64,000 bases of DNA from Mesorhizobium waimense (GTDB taxonomy: Bacteria > Pseudomonadota > Alphaproteobacteria > Rhizobiales > Rhizobiaceae), in the NCBI RefSeq assembly GCF_003601975.1, contig NZ_QZWZ01000004.1:186001-250000 (forward strand), written 5' to 3'. Below the pieces are notes generated by a model. It was not told where the DNA came from. It searched no databases and was given only the letters and a program-made list of their open reading frames with translations. Position 1 is the first letter of the stretch. Each line of letters opens with the position of its first letter. Below are positions 56,365-64,000 of the stretch, piece after piece. Both the position numbers and the translations under genes were made by a program.

Positions 56365-57282
56365 ATGGACAACACAGTGCGCGGCACGATCGAAATGACG
56401 GCCGCAATGGCGATCCTCGGCACGATCGGCTGGTTTGTCGTCATGTCGGGTCAGCCGATCATGGACGTGGTGTTCTGGCGCTGTGCCTTCGGCGCCGTCA
56501 CGCTGCTGGTGATCTGCGCCGCACTTGGGTTGCTGCGCGGCAGGCTGACGCTTCGCATCGTGGTGATCGCCGCCCTCGGCGGTGCTGCCATCGTCATCAA
56601 CTGGCTGTTGCTGTTCAGCGCCTTTTCGCGCGCCTCGATCTCGATCGCCACCGCCGTCTACAACACCCAGCCTTTCATGCTGGTCGGCTTCGGCGCGCTC
56701 TTCTTCGCCGAGCGGTTGACCCTGACCAAGCTGACCTGGCTTGGCATCGCCTTTGCCGGCATGCTGCTGATCGTGCAGGCGACGCCCGATGCCGGCCCCG
56801 GTTCTGGCACCATCGGCACCGACTATTTCACCGGCATCGCGATGGCGCTCGGGGCAGCCTTCTTCTGGGCCGTCGCCGCCATCGTCACCAAGAAACTCAA
56901 GGGCACGCCGCCGCAGCTGATCGCACTGATCCAGGTCTGCGTCGGCGTCGTCATGCTGGCGCCCTTCGCCAACCTTTCCAATCTTCCCGCCAACGCGTGG
57001 AACTGGACCATGCTGGCCACGCTCGGCATCGTCCACACCGGCCTGATGTACATATTGATGTATGGCGCCATCCAGAAGCTGCCGACGCAGCTGCAGGGAT
57101 CGCTGTCCTTCATCTATCCCGTCGTGGCGATCCTGGTCGATGTCGTTGCCTTCGGCCACCGGCTGCATCCCGCCCAGATCATCGGCGCCGCCGCCATCCT
57201 GATCGCCGCCGCCGGCATGAATCTCGGCTGGACGCTGTGGAAATCGAAACCGCCGCTCGAAAGCCCTCAAGCCGTCAAATGA
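56365..57282 (+). CDS. EamA/DMT-family exporter
   Basis: 305 residues with ten predicted membrane helices in two EamA repeats. The first half includes WRCAFGAVTLLVI and TAVYNTQPFMLVGFGALFF; the second has MALGAAFFWAVAAIV and GSLSFIYPVVAILVD. Members export amino acids or metabolites. Divergent position next to an Lrp-family regulator suggests amino-acid efflux. GGGAGC precedes the ATG. Confidence 0.9.
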   Translation: MDNTVRGTIEMTAAMAILGTIGWFVVMSGQPIMDVVFWRCAFGAVTLLVICAALGLLRGRLTLRIVVIAALGGAAIVINWLLLFSAFSRASISIATAVYNTQPFMLVGFGALFFAERLTLTKLTWLGIAFAGMLLIVQATPDAGPGSGTIGTDYFTGIAMALGAAFFWAVAAIVTKKLKGTPPQLIALIQVCVGVVMLAPFANLSNLPANAWNWTMLATLGIVHTGLMYILMYGAIQKLPTQLQGSLSFIYPVVAILVDVVAFGHRLHPAQIIGAAAILIAAAGMNLGWTLWKSKPPLESPQAVK

Positions 57283-57425
57283 ACCTGCGGTCGGCCGCCC
57301 GTCGACGATCGTAAACCAAGGCCATCGCAATGATCCCCGCCGGCCTGTTCAAGGCGGGCGCTTTGTTCTATGCCGCAATGCAACCATCTTCGCCCGGCAT
57401 AGGCGAAAACCGGGATCGAAAGCCA

Positions 57426-58073
57426 ATGAACGACGCCACACCGCCCAACCGCTGCCGCATCGTGCTGATCGCGCCGAAAGACGCGCCGGCCGAGCGCATT
57501 GCGGCGGCCTTCGAGGGTGGCGACGTCGCCTCGCTCATCCTGCCTGAAAACGGCATGGACGAGGCCTCCTTCCAGGCCTTCGCCGAACAGATCGTGCCGC
57601 TCGCACAGGCCGCCGGCATCGCCGTCGTCATCGCCGGCGACAGCCGCATCGCCGGACGCGTCCAGGCCGACGGCATCCATGTCGAGGTCTCCAAAGGCGA
57701 GCTCGCCGAGACCATCGAACATTTTCAGGGAAAAATGATGGTCGGCGCCGGCGGCGCCAAGACCCGCGACGACGCGCTGGAACTCGGTGAAGCCAGGCCC
57801 GACTACATCTTCTTCGGCCGCTTCGGCTACGACAACAAGCCGGAGCCGCATCCACGCAATTTGTCGCTCGGGCGATGGTGGGCGGATATGATCCAGATTC
57901 CGTGCATCGTCATGGCCGGCTCCGACATCGCTTCCGTCGAAACCGTGGCCGCCACGGGTGCCGAATTCGTGGCGCTGTCCAGCGCCGTTTTTGCCGACGG
58001 CATCGACCCGAAGGCGGCGGTCGCCACCGCCAATGCGATGCTCGACGAAACCGCGCCGCGTTTCGGGGACTGA
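57426..58073 (+). CDS. Thiamine phosphate synthase-like (ThiE/TenI fold) protein
   Basis: 215 residues with a TIM-barrel pattern: RIVLIAPKD at the start, VVIAGDSRIAGRVQADGIHV, then GARPDYIFFGRFG-like and GAEFVALSSAVF, which match the phosphate-binding loops of ThiE. The G-x-S/T-H and GPxF motifs of classic ThiE are altered, so it may have diverged. Thiamine synthesis genes thiC, thiG and thiD are not nearby. A GTG-started gene follows one base after the stop. Confidence 0.72.
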   Translation: MNDATPPNRCRIVLIAPKDAPAERIAAAFEGGDVASLILPENGMDEASFQAFAEQIVPLAQAAGIAVVIAGDSRIAGRVQADGIHVEVSKGELAETIEHFQGKMMVGAGGAKTRDDALELGEARPDYIFFGRFGYDNKPEPHPRNLSLGRWWADMIQIPCIVMAGSDIASVETVAATGAEFVALSSAVFADGIDPKAAVATANAMLDETAPRFGD

Positions 58074-58074
58074 C

Positions 58075-59109
58075 GTGCGCTGGCTGCGTTTTACTCTCCT
58101 GGCGCTGGTCGTGGCCGTTGCGGTCCAGCCCGTCTCTGCCGCGCAGACCGTTCCGCTGCCGCAGCCCAAGCCGGATGGAGGCGCGCATGTCGACAAGCCG
58201 ATCGAGACGCCGCTGCCGCAGCCCGCCACCACGGCACCTTTGCCCTCGGCCGACACCATCAATCCCGACCGTTTCGGCGCCAAGCCGGCGGATCCGGCCT
58301 ATGGCGCCTTTCAGCGCGGGCTCTACAAGACCGCCTACAATCTCGCTCTGGTGCGCGCGCAGAACGGCGATCCGGCGGCCGAAACGCTGGTGGCCGAGAT
58401 CCTGTCGCGCGGGCTTGGCGTGCCGCTGAACGCGGCGGAAGCCGCGAAATGGTACGCGCTTGCCGCCGAGCAGGGCGTGCCGGAATCGCAGTTTCAGTAC
58501 GCGCTGATGCTGCTCGACGGCCGCTACGTCAAGAAGGACGAGAAGGGCGCCTATGCGCTGATGCAGGCCGCCGCCGAGGCCGGCAATCGCCTGGCGCAGT
58601 TCAATTTTGCGCAATTGCTCGTCCAGCAGGACCCGGGTGATGTCGGCATGGCCAAGGCCGCGTCCTACTACGAACGGGCCGCGGCCACCGGGCTCGCCGA
58701 CGCGCAATATGCGATGGCGCAGATTTATGCCAACGGCATCGGCGGCAAGCCGCGCGACGATGCCCAGGCGCGCACCCTTTTGGCGCAGGCCGCCAGGCAG
58801 AATTACGATACGGCGCAGATCGACCTCGCCACCTGGATGATCGAAGGGCGCGGCGGCACGCGCGACCTCAAGTCCGGCTTCGGTTGGATGAAGCAGGCCG
58901 CCGAGGGCGGCAACGTCGCGGCCCAGAACCGCCTCGCCAAGCTCTACATGGAAGGCATCGGCACCGACCCCGACTTCGTCCTTGCCGGCGCCTGGTACGT
59001 CGTCGCCCGCCGCGCCGGGCTGATCGATCCGCAGATGGACGATTTCCTGCAAGGCCTGACCGACGACCAGACCAGGCAGGCGCTGCAGAAGGCCAACCGC
59101 CTGCCCTGA
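58075..59109 (+). CDS. Exported Sel1-repeat (TPR-like) protein
   Basis: 344 residues starting at a GTG one base after the preceding stop codon, with GGGGA upstream. A signal peptide ends VSAAQ. After a proline-rich stretch come about five Sel1-like repeats, for example EAAKWYALAAEQGVPESQFQ and MAKAASYYERAAATGLADA. Sel1 repeats mediate protein-protein contacts in the envelope and in signalling. The partner is unknown. Confidence 0.85.
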   Translation: MRWLRFTLLALVVAVAVQPVSAAQTVPLPQPKPDGGAHVDKPIETPLPQPATTAPLPSADTINPDRFGAKPADPAYGAFQRGLYKTAYNLALVRAQNGDPAAETLVAEILSRGLGVPLNAAEAAKWYALAAEQGVPESQFQYALMLLDGRYVKKDEKGAYALMQAAAEAGNRLAQFNFAQLLVQQDPGDVGMAKAASYYERAAATGLADAQYAMAQIYANGIGGKPRDDAQARTLLAQAARQNYDTAQIDLATWMIEGRGGTRDLKSGFGWMKQAAEGGNVAAQNRLAKLYMEGIGTDPDFVLAGAWYVVARRAGLIDPQMDDFLQGLTDDQTRQALQKANRLP

Positions 59110-59283
59110 CCGGCCCCGCATTGTCATGCCCAGCCTGCTCGCCGACGGCCGGCCTGCAAGGCAATGGCCTCGCCACGGTTCAGGGCCGCCTCGCCTCGCT
59201 CCCTTGCCTCTCCTGGCGATTTGTGGTCTTGGGAGCGCCAAATCGCCTTTCGCGGCGAACATCTCATTCCGGATCACATCAAC

Positions 59284-59850
59284 ATGGCCAAGATCAATGG
59301 CAACGAAATCCGTCCCGGCTATGTCATCGAGCACGATGGCGGCCTGTGGGTGGCGGTCAAGACCAACACCGTCAAGCCCGGCAAGGGCGGCGCCTACAAC
59401 CAGGTCGAACTGAAGAACCTCATCAACGGCACAAAGCTCAACGAGCGCTTCCGCTCGGCCGAGACGGTCGAGCAGATCAGGCTGGAGATGAAGGACTTTT
59501 CCTTCCTCTACGAGCAGGGCGACGCGCTGGTGTTCATGGATACCGAGAGCTACGAACAGCTCGAACTGCAGAAGGATTTCGTCGGCGACCGCGCCGCCTT
59601 CCTGCAGGACGGCATGATGGTGACGGTGCAGCTCTATGAAGAGCGGCCGATCGGTATTTCGCTGCCCGACCAGGTGACGCTGACCATCACCGAGGCCGAC
59701 CCGGTGGTGAAAGGCCAGACGGCGGCCTCGTCCTACAAGCCGGCGATCCTGGAAAACGGCATCCGCGTTCTCGTGCCGCCGTTCATCGGCGCCGGCGAGC
59801 GCATCCTCGTCGACACCAACGAAATCACTTACATTCGCCGCGCCGAATAA
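59284..59850 (+). CDS. efp: Translation elongation factor P
   Basis: 188 residues, three-domain EF-P. Lys34, in KPGKGGA, is the residue normally beta-lysylated by EpmA; the modifying genes are not in the window. EF-P relieves ribosome stalling at consecutive prolines. The ATG at 59284 gives the canonical N-terminus; the upstream in-frame stretch is not conserved. The inositol monophosphatase gene starts 26 bp downstream. Confidence 0.96.
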   Translation: MAKINGNEIRPGYVIEHDGGLWVAVKTNTVKPGKGGAYNQVELKNLINGTKLNERFRSAETVEQIRLEMKDFSFLYEQGDALVFMDTESYEQLELQKDFVGDRAAFLQDGMMVTVQLYEERPIGISLPDQVTLTITEADPVVKGQTAASSYKPAILENGIRVLVPPFIGAGERILVDTNEITYIRRAE

Positions 59851-59876
59851 GGCTGCGAGCAGCGGGAAGAACAAAA

Positions 59877-60677
59877 ATGGCGCGTTCCGCGATCCTCAAT
59901 GTCATGGTCCAGGCTGCCATGAAGGCCGGCCGCTCGCTGTCGCGCGACTTCGGCGAAGTGCAGAACCTGCAGGTATCGATGAAGGGCCCGGGCGACTATG
60001 TCAGCCAGGCCGACCGCAAGGCCGAGGACATCCTGTTTACCGAGCTCTCGAAGGCACGGCCGGGTTACTCCTTCCTGATGGAGGAGCGCGGCGCCGTCGA
60101 AGGCGATGACGGCCAGCACCGCTGGATCGTCGACCCGCTCGATGGCACCACCAATTTCCTGCACGGCATTCCGCTGTTTGCCATCTCGATCGCACTCGAG
60201 CGCCAGGGCCAGATCGTCGCCGGCGTCATCTACAATCCGGCCATGGACGAGCTCTACACCGCCGAGCGCGGCGGCGGCGCCTTCATGAACGACCGTCGGC
60301 TGCGCGTCGCCGGCCGCACCAAGCTGGTCGACGCGGTGATCGGCTGCGGCATGCCGCATCTCGGACGCGGCCAGCATGGCAACTTCCTTGTCGAACTGCG
60401 CAATGTCATGGCCGAGGTTTCGGGCGTGCGCCGCCTCGGCTCCGCCTCGCTCGATCTCGCCTATGTCGCCGCCGGCCGCATGGACGGGTTCTGGGAAGTC
60501 GGCCTGTCGGCCTGGGACATCGCCGCCGCCCTGCTCTTGATCCGCGAAGCAGGCGGCTTCGTTTCCGACTTCGACGGCGGCCAGGACATGCTGGACAACG
60601 GCTCGGTCGTCGCCGGCAACGAGATCATCCAGCGCGCGCTGTTGAAGACGGTGAAGAAGCCGGTTACGCCGCGCTAG
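59877..60677 (+). CDS. suhB: Inositol monophosphatase family protein (SuhB-like)
   Basis: 266 residues. Metal-binding motifs are EERGAVEGDD, WIVDPLDGTTNFLHG and WDIAAALLLIREAGG, all intact. Members hydrolyse inositol-1-phosphate and related sugar phosphates; E. coli SuhB also modulates rRNA transcription. Probably co-transcribed with efp. A palindromic repeat begins 2 bp after its stop codon. Confidence 0.9.
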   Translation: MARSAILNVMVQAAMKAGRSLSRDFGEVQNLQVSMKGPGDYVSQADRKAEDILFTELSKARPGYSFLMEERGAVEGDDGQHRWIVDPLDGTTNFLHGIPLFAISIALERQGQIVAGVIYNPAMDELYTAERGGGAFMNDRRLRVAGRTKLVDAVIGCGMPHLGRGQHGNFLVELRNVMAEVSGVRRLGSASLDLAYVAAGRMDGFWEVGLSAWDIAAALLLIREAGGFVSDFDGGQDMLDNGSVVAGNEIIQRALLKTVKKPVTPR

Positions 60678-60678
60678 T

Positions 60679-60722
60679 GCAATTCCAGGAAAAGTGCGTA
60701 GCGGTTTTCCGTCCGGAATTGC
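60679..60722. repeat. 44-bp nested palindromic repeat
   Basis: Outer arms GCAATTCC and GGAATTGC enclose inner arms GGAAAA and TTTTCC. The result is a two-step hairpin with loop GTGCGTAGCGG. It begins 2 bp after the stop of the inositol monophosphatase gene and looks like a dispersed rhizobial intergenic element. Transcribed, it could act as a 3' stabiliser or terminator. Confidence 0.75.
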
Positions 60723-60875
60723 GTACGACAAATACTCAGGGCGGCTCAACGATTCTACCAAACTGAAGCGCTCTGACGAAGGTTGCCGCGCTGAAGCGCC
60801 GCAGTCGCAAAATCGCAACCAAAGCTTGAAATACTGTCCGGCAACCGCCCAGATACGGGCGATGCAGGACTATTC

Positions 60876-61568
60876 ATGAGCGACACCGGACCACAATTGC
60901 AGCTCGAAATCCCGTCGATGGGCCGTTGGCACTATTCGCGCGCCGAAATGATCGCCGACGGCATCGTGCATGCGGTGGGCATCGTGCTGGCGATCTCGGC
61001 CGGCTCGGCGTTCCTGGCGCTGGCGGCCTTCCATGTCGGTCCCGGGGAGTATATCGCGGCCGCCTTCTACGTCGTGTCGCTGCTCACCGTCTTGTCGGTG
61101 TCGCTGGCCTACAATCTGTGGCCGGTATCATCGCCGGCGAAGTGGATCCTGCGCCGCTTCGACCATGCCGCGATCTATCTCCTGATCGCCGCGACCTACA
61201 CGCCCTTCCTCGCCCAGCTCGACGGCTCTCCGCTGGCTGTCTCGATGATCGTCCTGGTCTGGATCTCGGCGGCGATCGGTATCGCCATAAAGGTGTTTCT
61301 TCCCGGCCGCTTCGACCGGTTGGCGGTCGTCTTCTATCTCGCCATCGGCTGGAGCGGCATCGTCCTGGTCGGCCCGCTGGTGCAGACCTTGCCGACGACG
61401 TCGATCGCGCTGATCGTCGCCGGCGGCGTTGTTTACTCCTTGGGCGTCATCTTCTTCGCATGGAAGGGCCTGCGCTTCCACAACGCGGTCTGGCACGGCT
61501 TTGTCGTGACCGGCGCCGGCCTGCATCTGGCCGCCATGGTCGACTGCCTGGTGATAAACCGCTTCTAA
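60876..61568 (+). CDS. Hemolysin III (TrhA/YqfA, PAQR) family membrane protein
   Basis: 230 residues with seven predicted helices. Family motifs include IVHAVGIVLA, DHAAIYLLIAATYTPF and the last-helix histidine pair in WHGFVVTGAGLHLAAM. The TM2 motif, usually S-x2-YH, is SLAYNLWP here, so asparagine replaces one usual metal ligand. Members are implicated in membrane homeostasis. The name hemolysin is historical. Confidence 0.85.
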   Translation: MSDTGPQLQLEIPSMGRWHYSRAEMIADGIVHAVGIVLAISAGSAFLALAAFHVGPGEYIAAAFYVVSLLTVLSVSLAYNLWPVSSPAKWILRRFDHAAIYLLIAATYTPFLAQLDGSPLAVSMIVLVWISAAIGIAIKVFLPGRFDRLAVVFYLAIGWSGIVLVGPLVQTLPTTSIALIVAGGVVYSLGVIFFAWKGLRFHNAVWHGFVVTGAGLHLAAMVDCLVINRF

Positions 61569-61672
61569 GCTTTGGCCTGCAATATTGCCAAGCGCCATTC
61601 AATTTGGTCACAATTCCGTTTAGAGTCGCGAACAAGTTGATCGACGGCAGCGGCATCGGAAACGGGGCACGA

Positions 61673-62698
61673 ATGGCTTTTCTCAGATCCTTCGGCATCG
61701 GCAGACGCTCCGACGTTCTGATCTACGACCCCCATAAACTGTCCAGCCCGCAGGTTTTTCTGCTGACCATGCTGATCTTCCTGGTCATCGTGGGCTTCAT
61801 CGCCGCCATCCTGACCCGCCAGGTCTCGAGCGCATTCGTCACCAATCCGGGCCTCAACGGGCTGATCATCGGCGTTCTGGTGGTCGGCATCCTGCTCGCC
61901 TTCGCCCAGGTCGGGCGCCTGTTTCGCGAGGTGCGCTGGGTCAACTCCTTCCGCGCCGGCTCGGAAACCACCGAACCGGTGCTGCTCGCGCCGATGAAGG
62001 CGATGATCGGCCGCTCGTCGACTGTGGCCTTCTCGACCTCCTCGATGCGCACCATGCTCGATTCAATCGCCACCCGCCTCGACGAAAGCCGCGACACCTC
62101 GCGCTATCTCGTCGGCCTCCTGGTGTTCCTCGGCCTGCTCGGCACCTTCTGGGGCCTGCTCAACACGATCGGCTCGATCCGCGAAACCATCGAATCTCTC
62201 GATCCCGGAACCGGTGACGCCGCCGCCGTGCTGGATTCGCTCAAGCAAGGCCTGTCGGCGCCGCTGGCCGGCATGGGCACCGCCTTCTCGTCCTCGCTAT
62301 TCGGTCTCTCTGGTTCACTGGTGCTCGGCTTCCTCGACCTGCAGGCAGGCCGCGCCCAGACCCGCTTCTACACCGAGCTGGAAAACTGGCTGTCCTCGGT
62401 CACCGATCTCTCCTCCGACATCGTCGTTGCCGATCCGGCCAGAAACGAACCCTCCGACGAGATCCGCCTGTTGTCGGAAAGGCTGCGCAGCCTGCAAGAG
62501 AATGGCGGCGGCTCCAATCCGCGCGTCGCCACCGCCATGGCCAATCTTGCCGACGGCATCTCCGGTCTTGTCAAGAACATGCGCTCCGAACAGCAGATCA
62601 TGCGCGACTGGGTCGAAGCCCAGTCCGACGAGCAGAAGGCGATGCGCAACACGCTGGAAAAGATCGCCGACGCCCTGAAGAAGCAGGGAGTGCACTGA
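61673..62698 (+). CDS. ExbB/MotA-like inner-membrane protein
   Basis: 341 residues. Two helices lie near the N-terminus (VFLLTMLIFLVIVGFIAAIL and IGVLVVGILLAFAQVG). A MotA/TolQ/ExbB-like pair follows (LVGLLVFLGLLGTFWGLL, then GMGTAFSSSLFGLSGSLVLG). The C-terminal 110 residues form a cytoplasmic coiled-coil tail. The next gene, one base away, encodes a MotB/OmpA-like protein. The pair resembles a proton-driven stator that is not linked to flagellar genes here. Partner structure and function are unknown. Confidence 0.85.
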   Translation: MAFLRSFGIGRRSDVLIYDPHKLSSPQVFLLTMLIFLVIVGFIAAILTRQVSSAFVTNPGLNGLIIGVLVVGILLAFAQVGRLFREVRWVNSFRAGSETTEPVLLAPMKAMIGRSSTVAFSTSSMRTMLDSIATRLDESRDTSRYLVGLLVFLGLLGTFWGLLNTIGSIRETIESLDPGTGDAAAVLDSLKQGLSAPLAGMGTAFSSSLFGLSGSLVLGFLDLQAGRAQTRFYTELENWLSSVTDLSSDIVVADPARNEPSDEIRLLSERLRSLQENGGGSNPRVATAMANLADGISGLVKNMRSEQQIMRDWVEAQSDEQKAMRNTLEKIADALKKQGVH

Positions 62699-62699
62699 C

Positions 62700-63731
62700 G
62701 TGGCATTGGCGCGCGCGCGGCGCTCCGATCGCCGCATCGACTACTGGCCGGGCTTCGTCGACGCGCTGTCGACGCTGCTCCTGGCGATCATGTTCCTGCT
62801 CACCGTGTTCGTGCTGGCGCAGTTCCTGCTCGGCCGCGAAATCTCCGGCAAGGACACTGTGCTCAACCGCCTCAACTCGCAGATCAACGAACTGACCCAG
62901 CTTCTGGCGCTTGAGCGCTCATCGACGCAGGACAAGGAGGATTCGCTGGCCAATTTGCAGGCCTCGCTGTCGGCGTCGGAGGCGGAAAAGAGCCGGCTCC
63001 AGCAATTGCTGGCGCAAGGCGCTGGCGCCGGCGATGCGGCCACTCAGCGCGCCACGGCCCTGTCGGGCGAACTCGACAACCAGCGCCAGATCAGCCAGCA
63101 GGCGCTGAGCCAGGTCGAGATCCTCAACCAGCAGATCGCAGCACTTCGCAAGCAGATCGGCGCGCTCGAGGACGCGCTCAACGTGTCCGAGACGCGCGAC
63201 CGCGACTCCAACACCAAGATCGCCGATCTCGGCCGCCGCCTCAACGTCGCACTTGCGCAGCGCGTCCAGGAGCTGAACCGCTACCGCTCCGATTTCTTCG
63301 GAAGACTGCGTGAAATCCTCGCCGACCGCGAGAACATCCGCATCGTCGGCGACCGTTTCGTCTTCCAGTCGGAAGTGCTATTTCCGACCGGCTCCGAGGT
63401 GATCAACGATGCCGGCAAGGTCGAGATGAAGAAGCTCGCCGACGCCATCATCGAACTGCAGAAGGAGATCCCACCGGAGATCAACTGGGTGCTGCGCGTC
63501 GACGGCCACACCGACAACAAGCCGCTGTCCGGCACCGGCCGCTACCGCGACAATTGGGACCTGTCGACGGCACGCTCGACCTCGGTGGTGAAGTTCCTGA
63601 TCGAGAATGGCGTGCCGGCCAACCGGCTGGTTGCCGCCGGCTTCGGCGAGTTCCAGCCGCTCGACCCCGCCGACACTGACGAGGCGCGCAACAAGAACCG
63701 CCGGATTGAACTGAAGCTCACCGAACGGTGA
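62700..63731 (+). CDS. MotB/OmpA-like peptidoglycan-binding membrane protein
   Basis: 343 residues starting at a GTG one base after the ExbB-like stop, behind AGGGAG. A single N-terminal helix (FVDALSTLLLAIMFLLTVF) has an aspartate at its edge, as MotB-type stator partners do. Residues 50-170 are a long coiled coil. The C-terminal OmpA domain has DGHTDNKPLSGTGRYRDNWD and NRRIELKL, which bind peptidoglycan. It is expected to anchor its ExbB-like partner to the wall. Confidence 0.88.
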   Translation: MALARARRSDRRIDYWPGFVDALSTLLLAIMFLLTVFVLAQFLLGREISGKDTVLNRLNSQINELTQLLALERSSTQDKEDSLANLQASLSASEAEKSRLQQLLAQGAGAGDAATQRATALSGELDNQRQISQQALSQVEILNQQIAALRKQIGALEDALNVSETRDRDSNTKIADLGRRLNVALAQRVQELNRYRSDFFGRLREILADRENIRIVGDRFVFQSEVLFPTGSEVINDAGKVEMKKLADAIIELQKEIPPEINWVLRVDGHTDNKPLSGTGRYRDNWDLSTARSTSVVKFLIENGVPANRLVAAGFGEFQPLDPADTDEARNKNRRIELKLTER

Positions 63732-63973
63732 TCGCGCATCACGCGAATTTGTTCGCCGGCTCAACGCTAGGGCGCAGACATTAGGCCGGCAAGGCCTGAA
63801 AAGATTATCTTTTTTTAATTACACTTCGTCGCCGAGCGCTACTAGTTTCCGCTGCGGAGGCCGAGAACCGCCGGCGATGACACCCATCATCGCGACGCGA
63901 CGGAACCGGACGGCCTGTGACCGGAAGTTGGGCGCAGCAATCGCCCCTTCCATGTTAAGAGGAGGACGCAGCC
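63732..63973 (+). promoter_or_regulatory. Leader region of the last gene, with hairpins
   Basis: 242 bp without a gene. After an AT-rich run (63804-63830) the sequence becomes GC-rich and structured. A perfect stem GCGATGA / TCATCGC encloses CACCCA (63874-63893). Further on, GGCGC and CGCC segments precede AAGAGGAGGAC, the ribosome binding site of the next gene. The structure before a strong ribosome binding site suggests a cis-regulatory leader. I cannot match it to a known riboswitch. Confidence 0.4.
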
Positions 63974-64000
63974 ATGCGCTCTTTTGCTCCCAGGACAACA
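63974..64000 (+). CDS. Start of an unidentified gene cut by the window end
   Basis: An ATG behind AAGAGGAGGA opens a frame reading MRSFAPRTT, nine codons, to the window edge. The excellent ribosome binding site supports a real start. Too short to identify. Confidence 0.55.

Noticed and set aside
59850-59876. suhB-type RNA motif before the inositol monophosphatase gene
   Set aside because: Only 26 bp separate it from efp, too short for the described motif.

Overview
The window is high-GC DNA from an alphaproteobacterium of the order Hyphomicrobiales (Rhizobiales), most likely Mesorhizobium or a close relative. The evidence is a divergent phaR/phbAB locus, a CarD regulator, an RpoH2-type sigma factor behind an EcfG-like promoter, a SUV3-type helicase next to an S4 protein and a 7Fe ferredoxin, the ruvCAB / ybgC-tolQRAB-pal-cpoB-tilS-ftsH-glmM block, Omp25/31-like porins, CtrA-type boxes, and rhizobial intergenic palindromes. 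The genus is inferred from gene content and style, not from an rRNA or a search. I see no tRNA, rRNA, insertion sequence, prophage or CRISPR array. Coding density is high and the layout is mostly that of a core chromosome.

Layout. 1-7.2 kb: a citrate-synthase-like gene divergent from a citrate synthase fused to an N-terminal helix-turn-helix; phaR divergent from phbA-phbB (polyhydroxybutyrate synthesis); a flavin monooxygenase divergent from its probable TetR repressor. 7.2-13.2 kb: a 693-bp gap, a SUV3-like helicase with a long low-complexity tail, an S4 RNA-binding protein, fdxA and carD. 13.2-18.2 kb: a polar amino-acid ABC importer, rpoH2 and an M48 lipoprotein protease. 18.4-25.5 kb: thiBPQ behind a TPP riboswitch, thiN, an ABC-F ATPase and a homocysteine methyltransferase-like gene. 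25.6-32.5 kb: a ccdAB toxin-antitoxin pair, a proline/alanine-rich membrane protein, purA, serA and serC with a structured leader. 32.6-36.3 kb: two porins, each behind a CtrA-type motif, then glmM. 36.6-37.8 kb: a secreted protein of six two-cysteine modules. 38-48 kb: ftsH, tilS, cpoB, pal, tolBARQ and ybgC. 48-53.8 kb: a GH5 glycosidase, a metallophosphoesterase, ruvBAC, rcdA and a probable small RNA. 53.8-64 kb: membrane proteins, an Lrp regulator with an EamA exporter, a ThiE-like protein, a Sel1 protein, efp, an inositol monophosphatase, a hemolysin III protein and an ExbB/MotB-like pair.

How they work together. The Tol-Pal genes with CpoB, FtsH and GlmM form a cell-envelope and division block. 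TTAA-N7-TTAA motifs resembling CtrA sites lie before both porins, before tolQ (one mismatch), before rcdA, and over the promoter of a putative small RNA beside rcdA. RcdA homologues help degrade CtrA, so this looks like a CtrA-linked envelope/cell-cycle neighbourhood. The thiamine genes form a salvage module of TPP-controlled uptake plus a pyrophosphokinase. serC-serA with a leader RNA covers two steps of serine synthesis.

The observations I rate most worth following are the small RNA and CtrA boxes beside rcdA, the helix-turn-helix/citrate-synthase fusion and its divergent partner, the two-cysteine repeat protein, the CcdB variant lacking the toxin-critical terminal tryptophan, and the ExbB/MotB-like pair.
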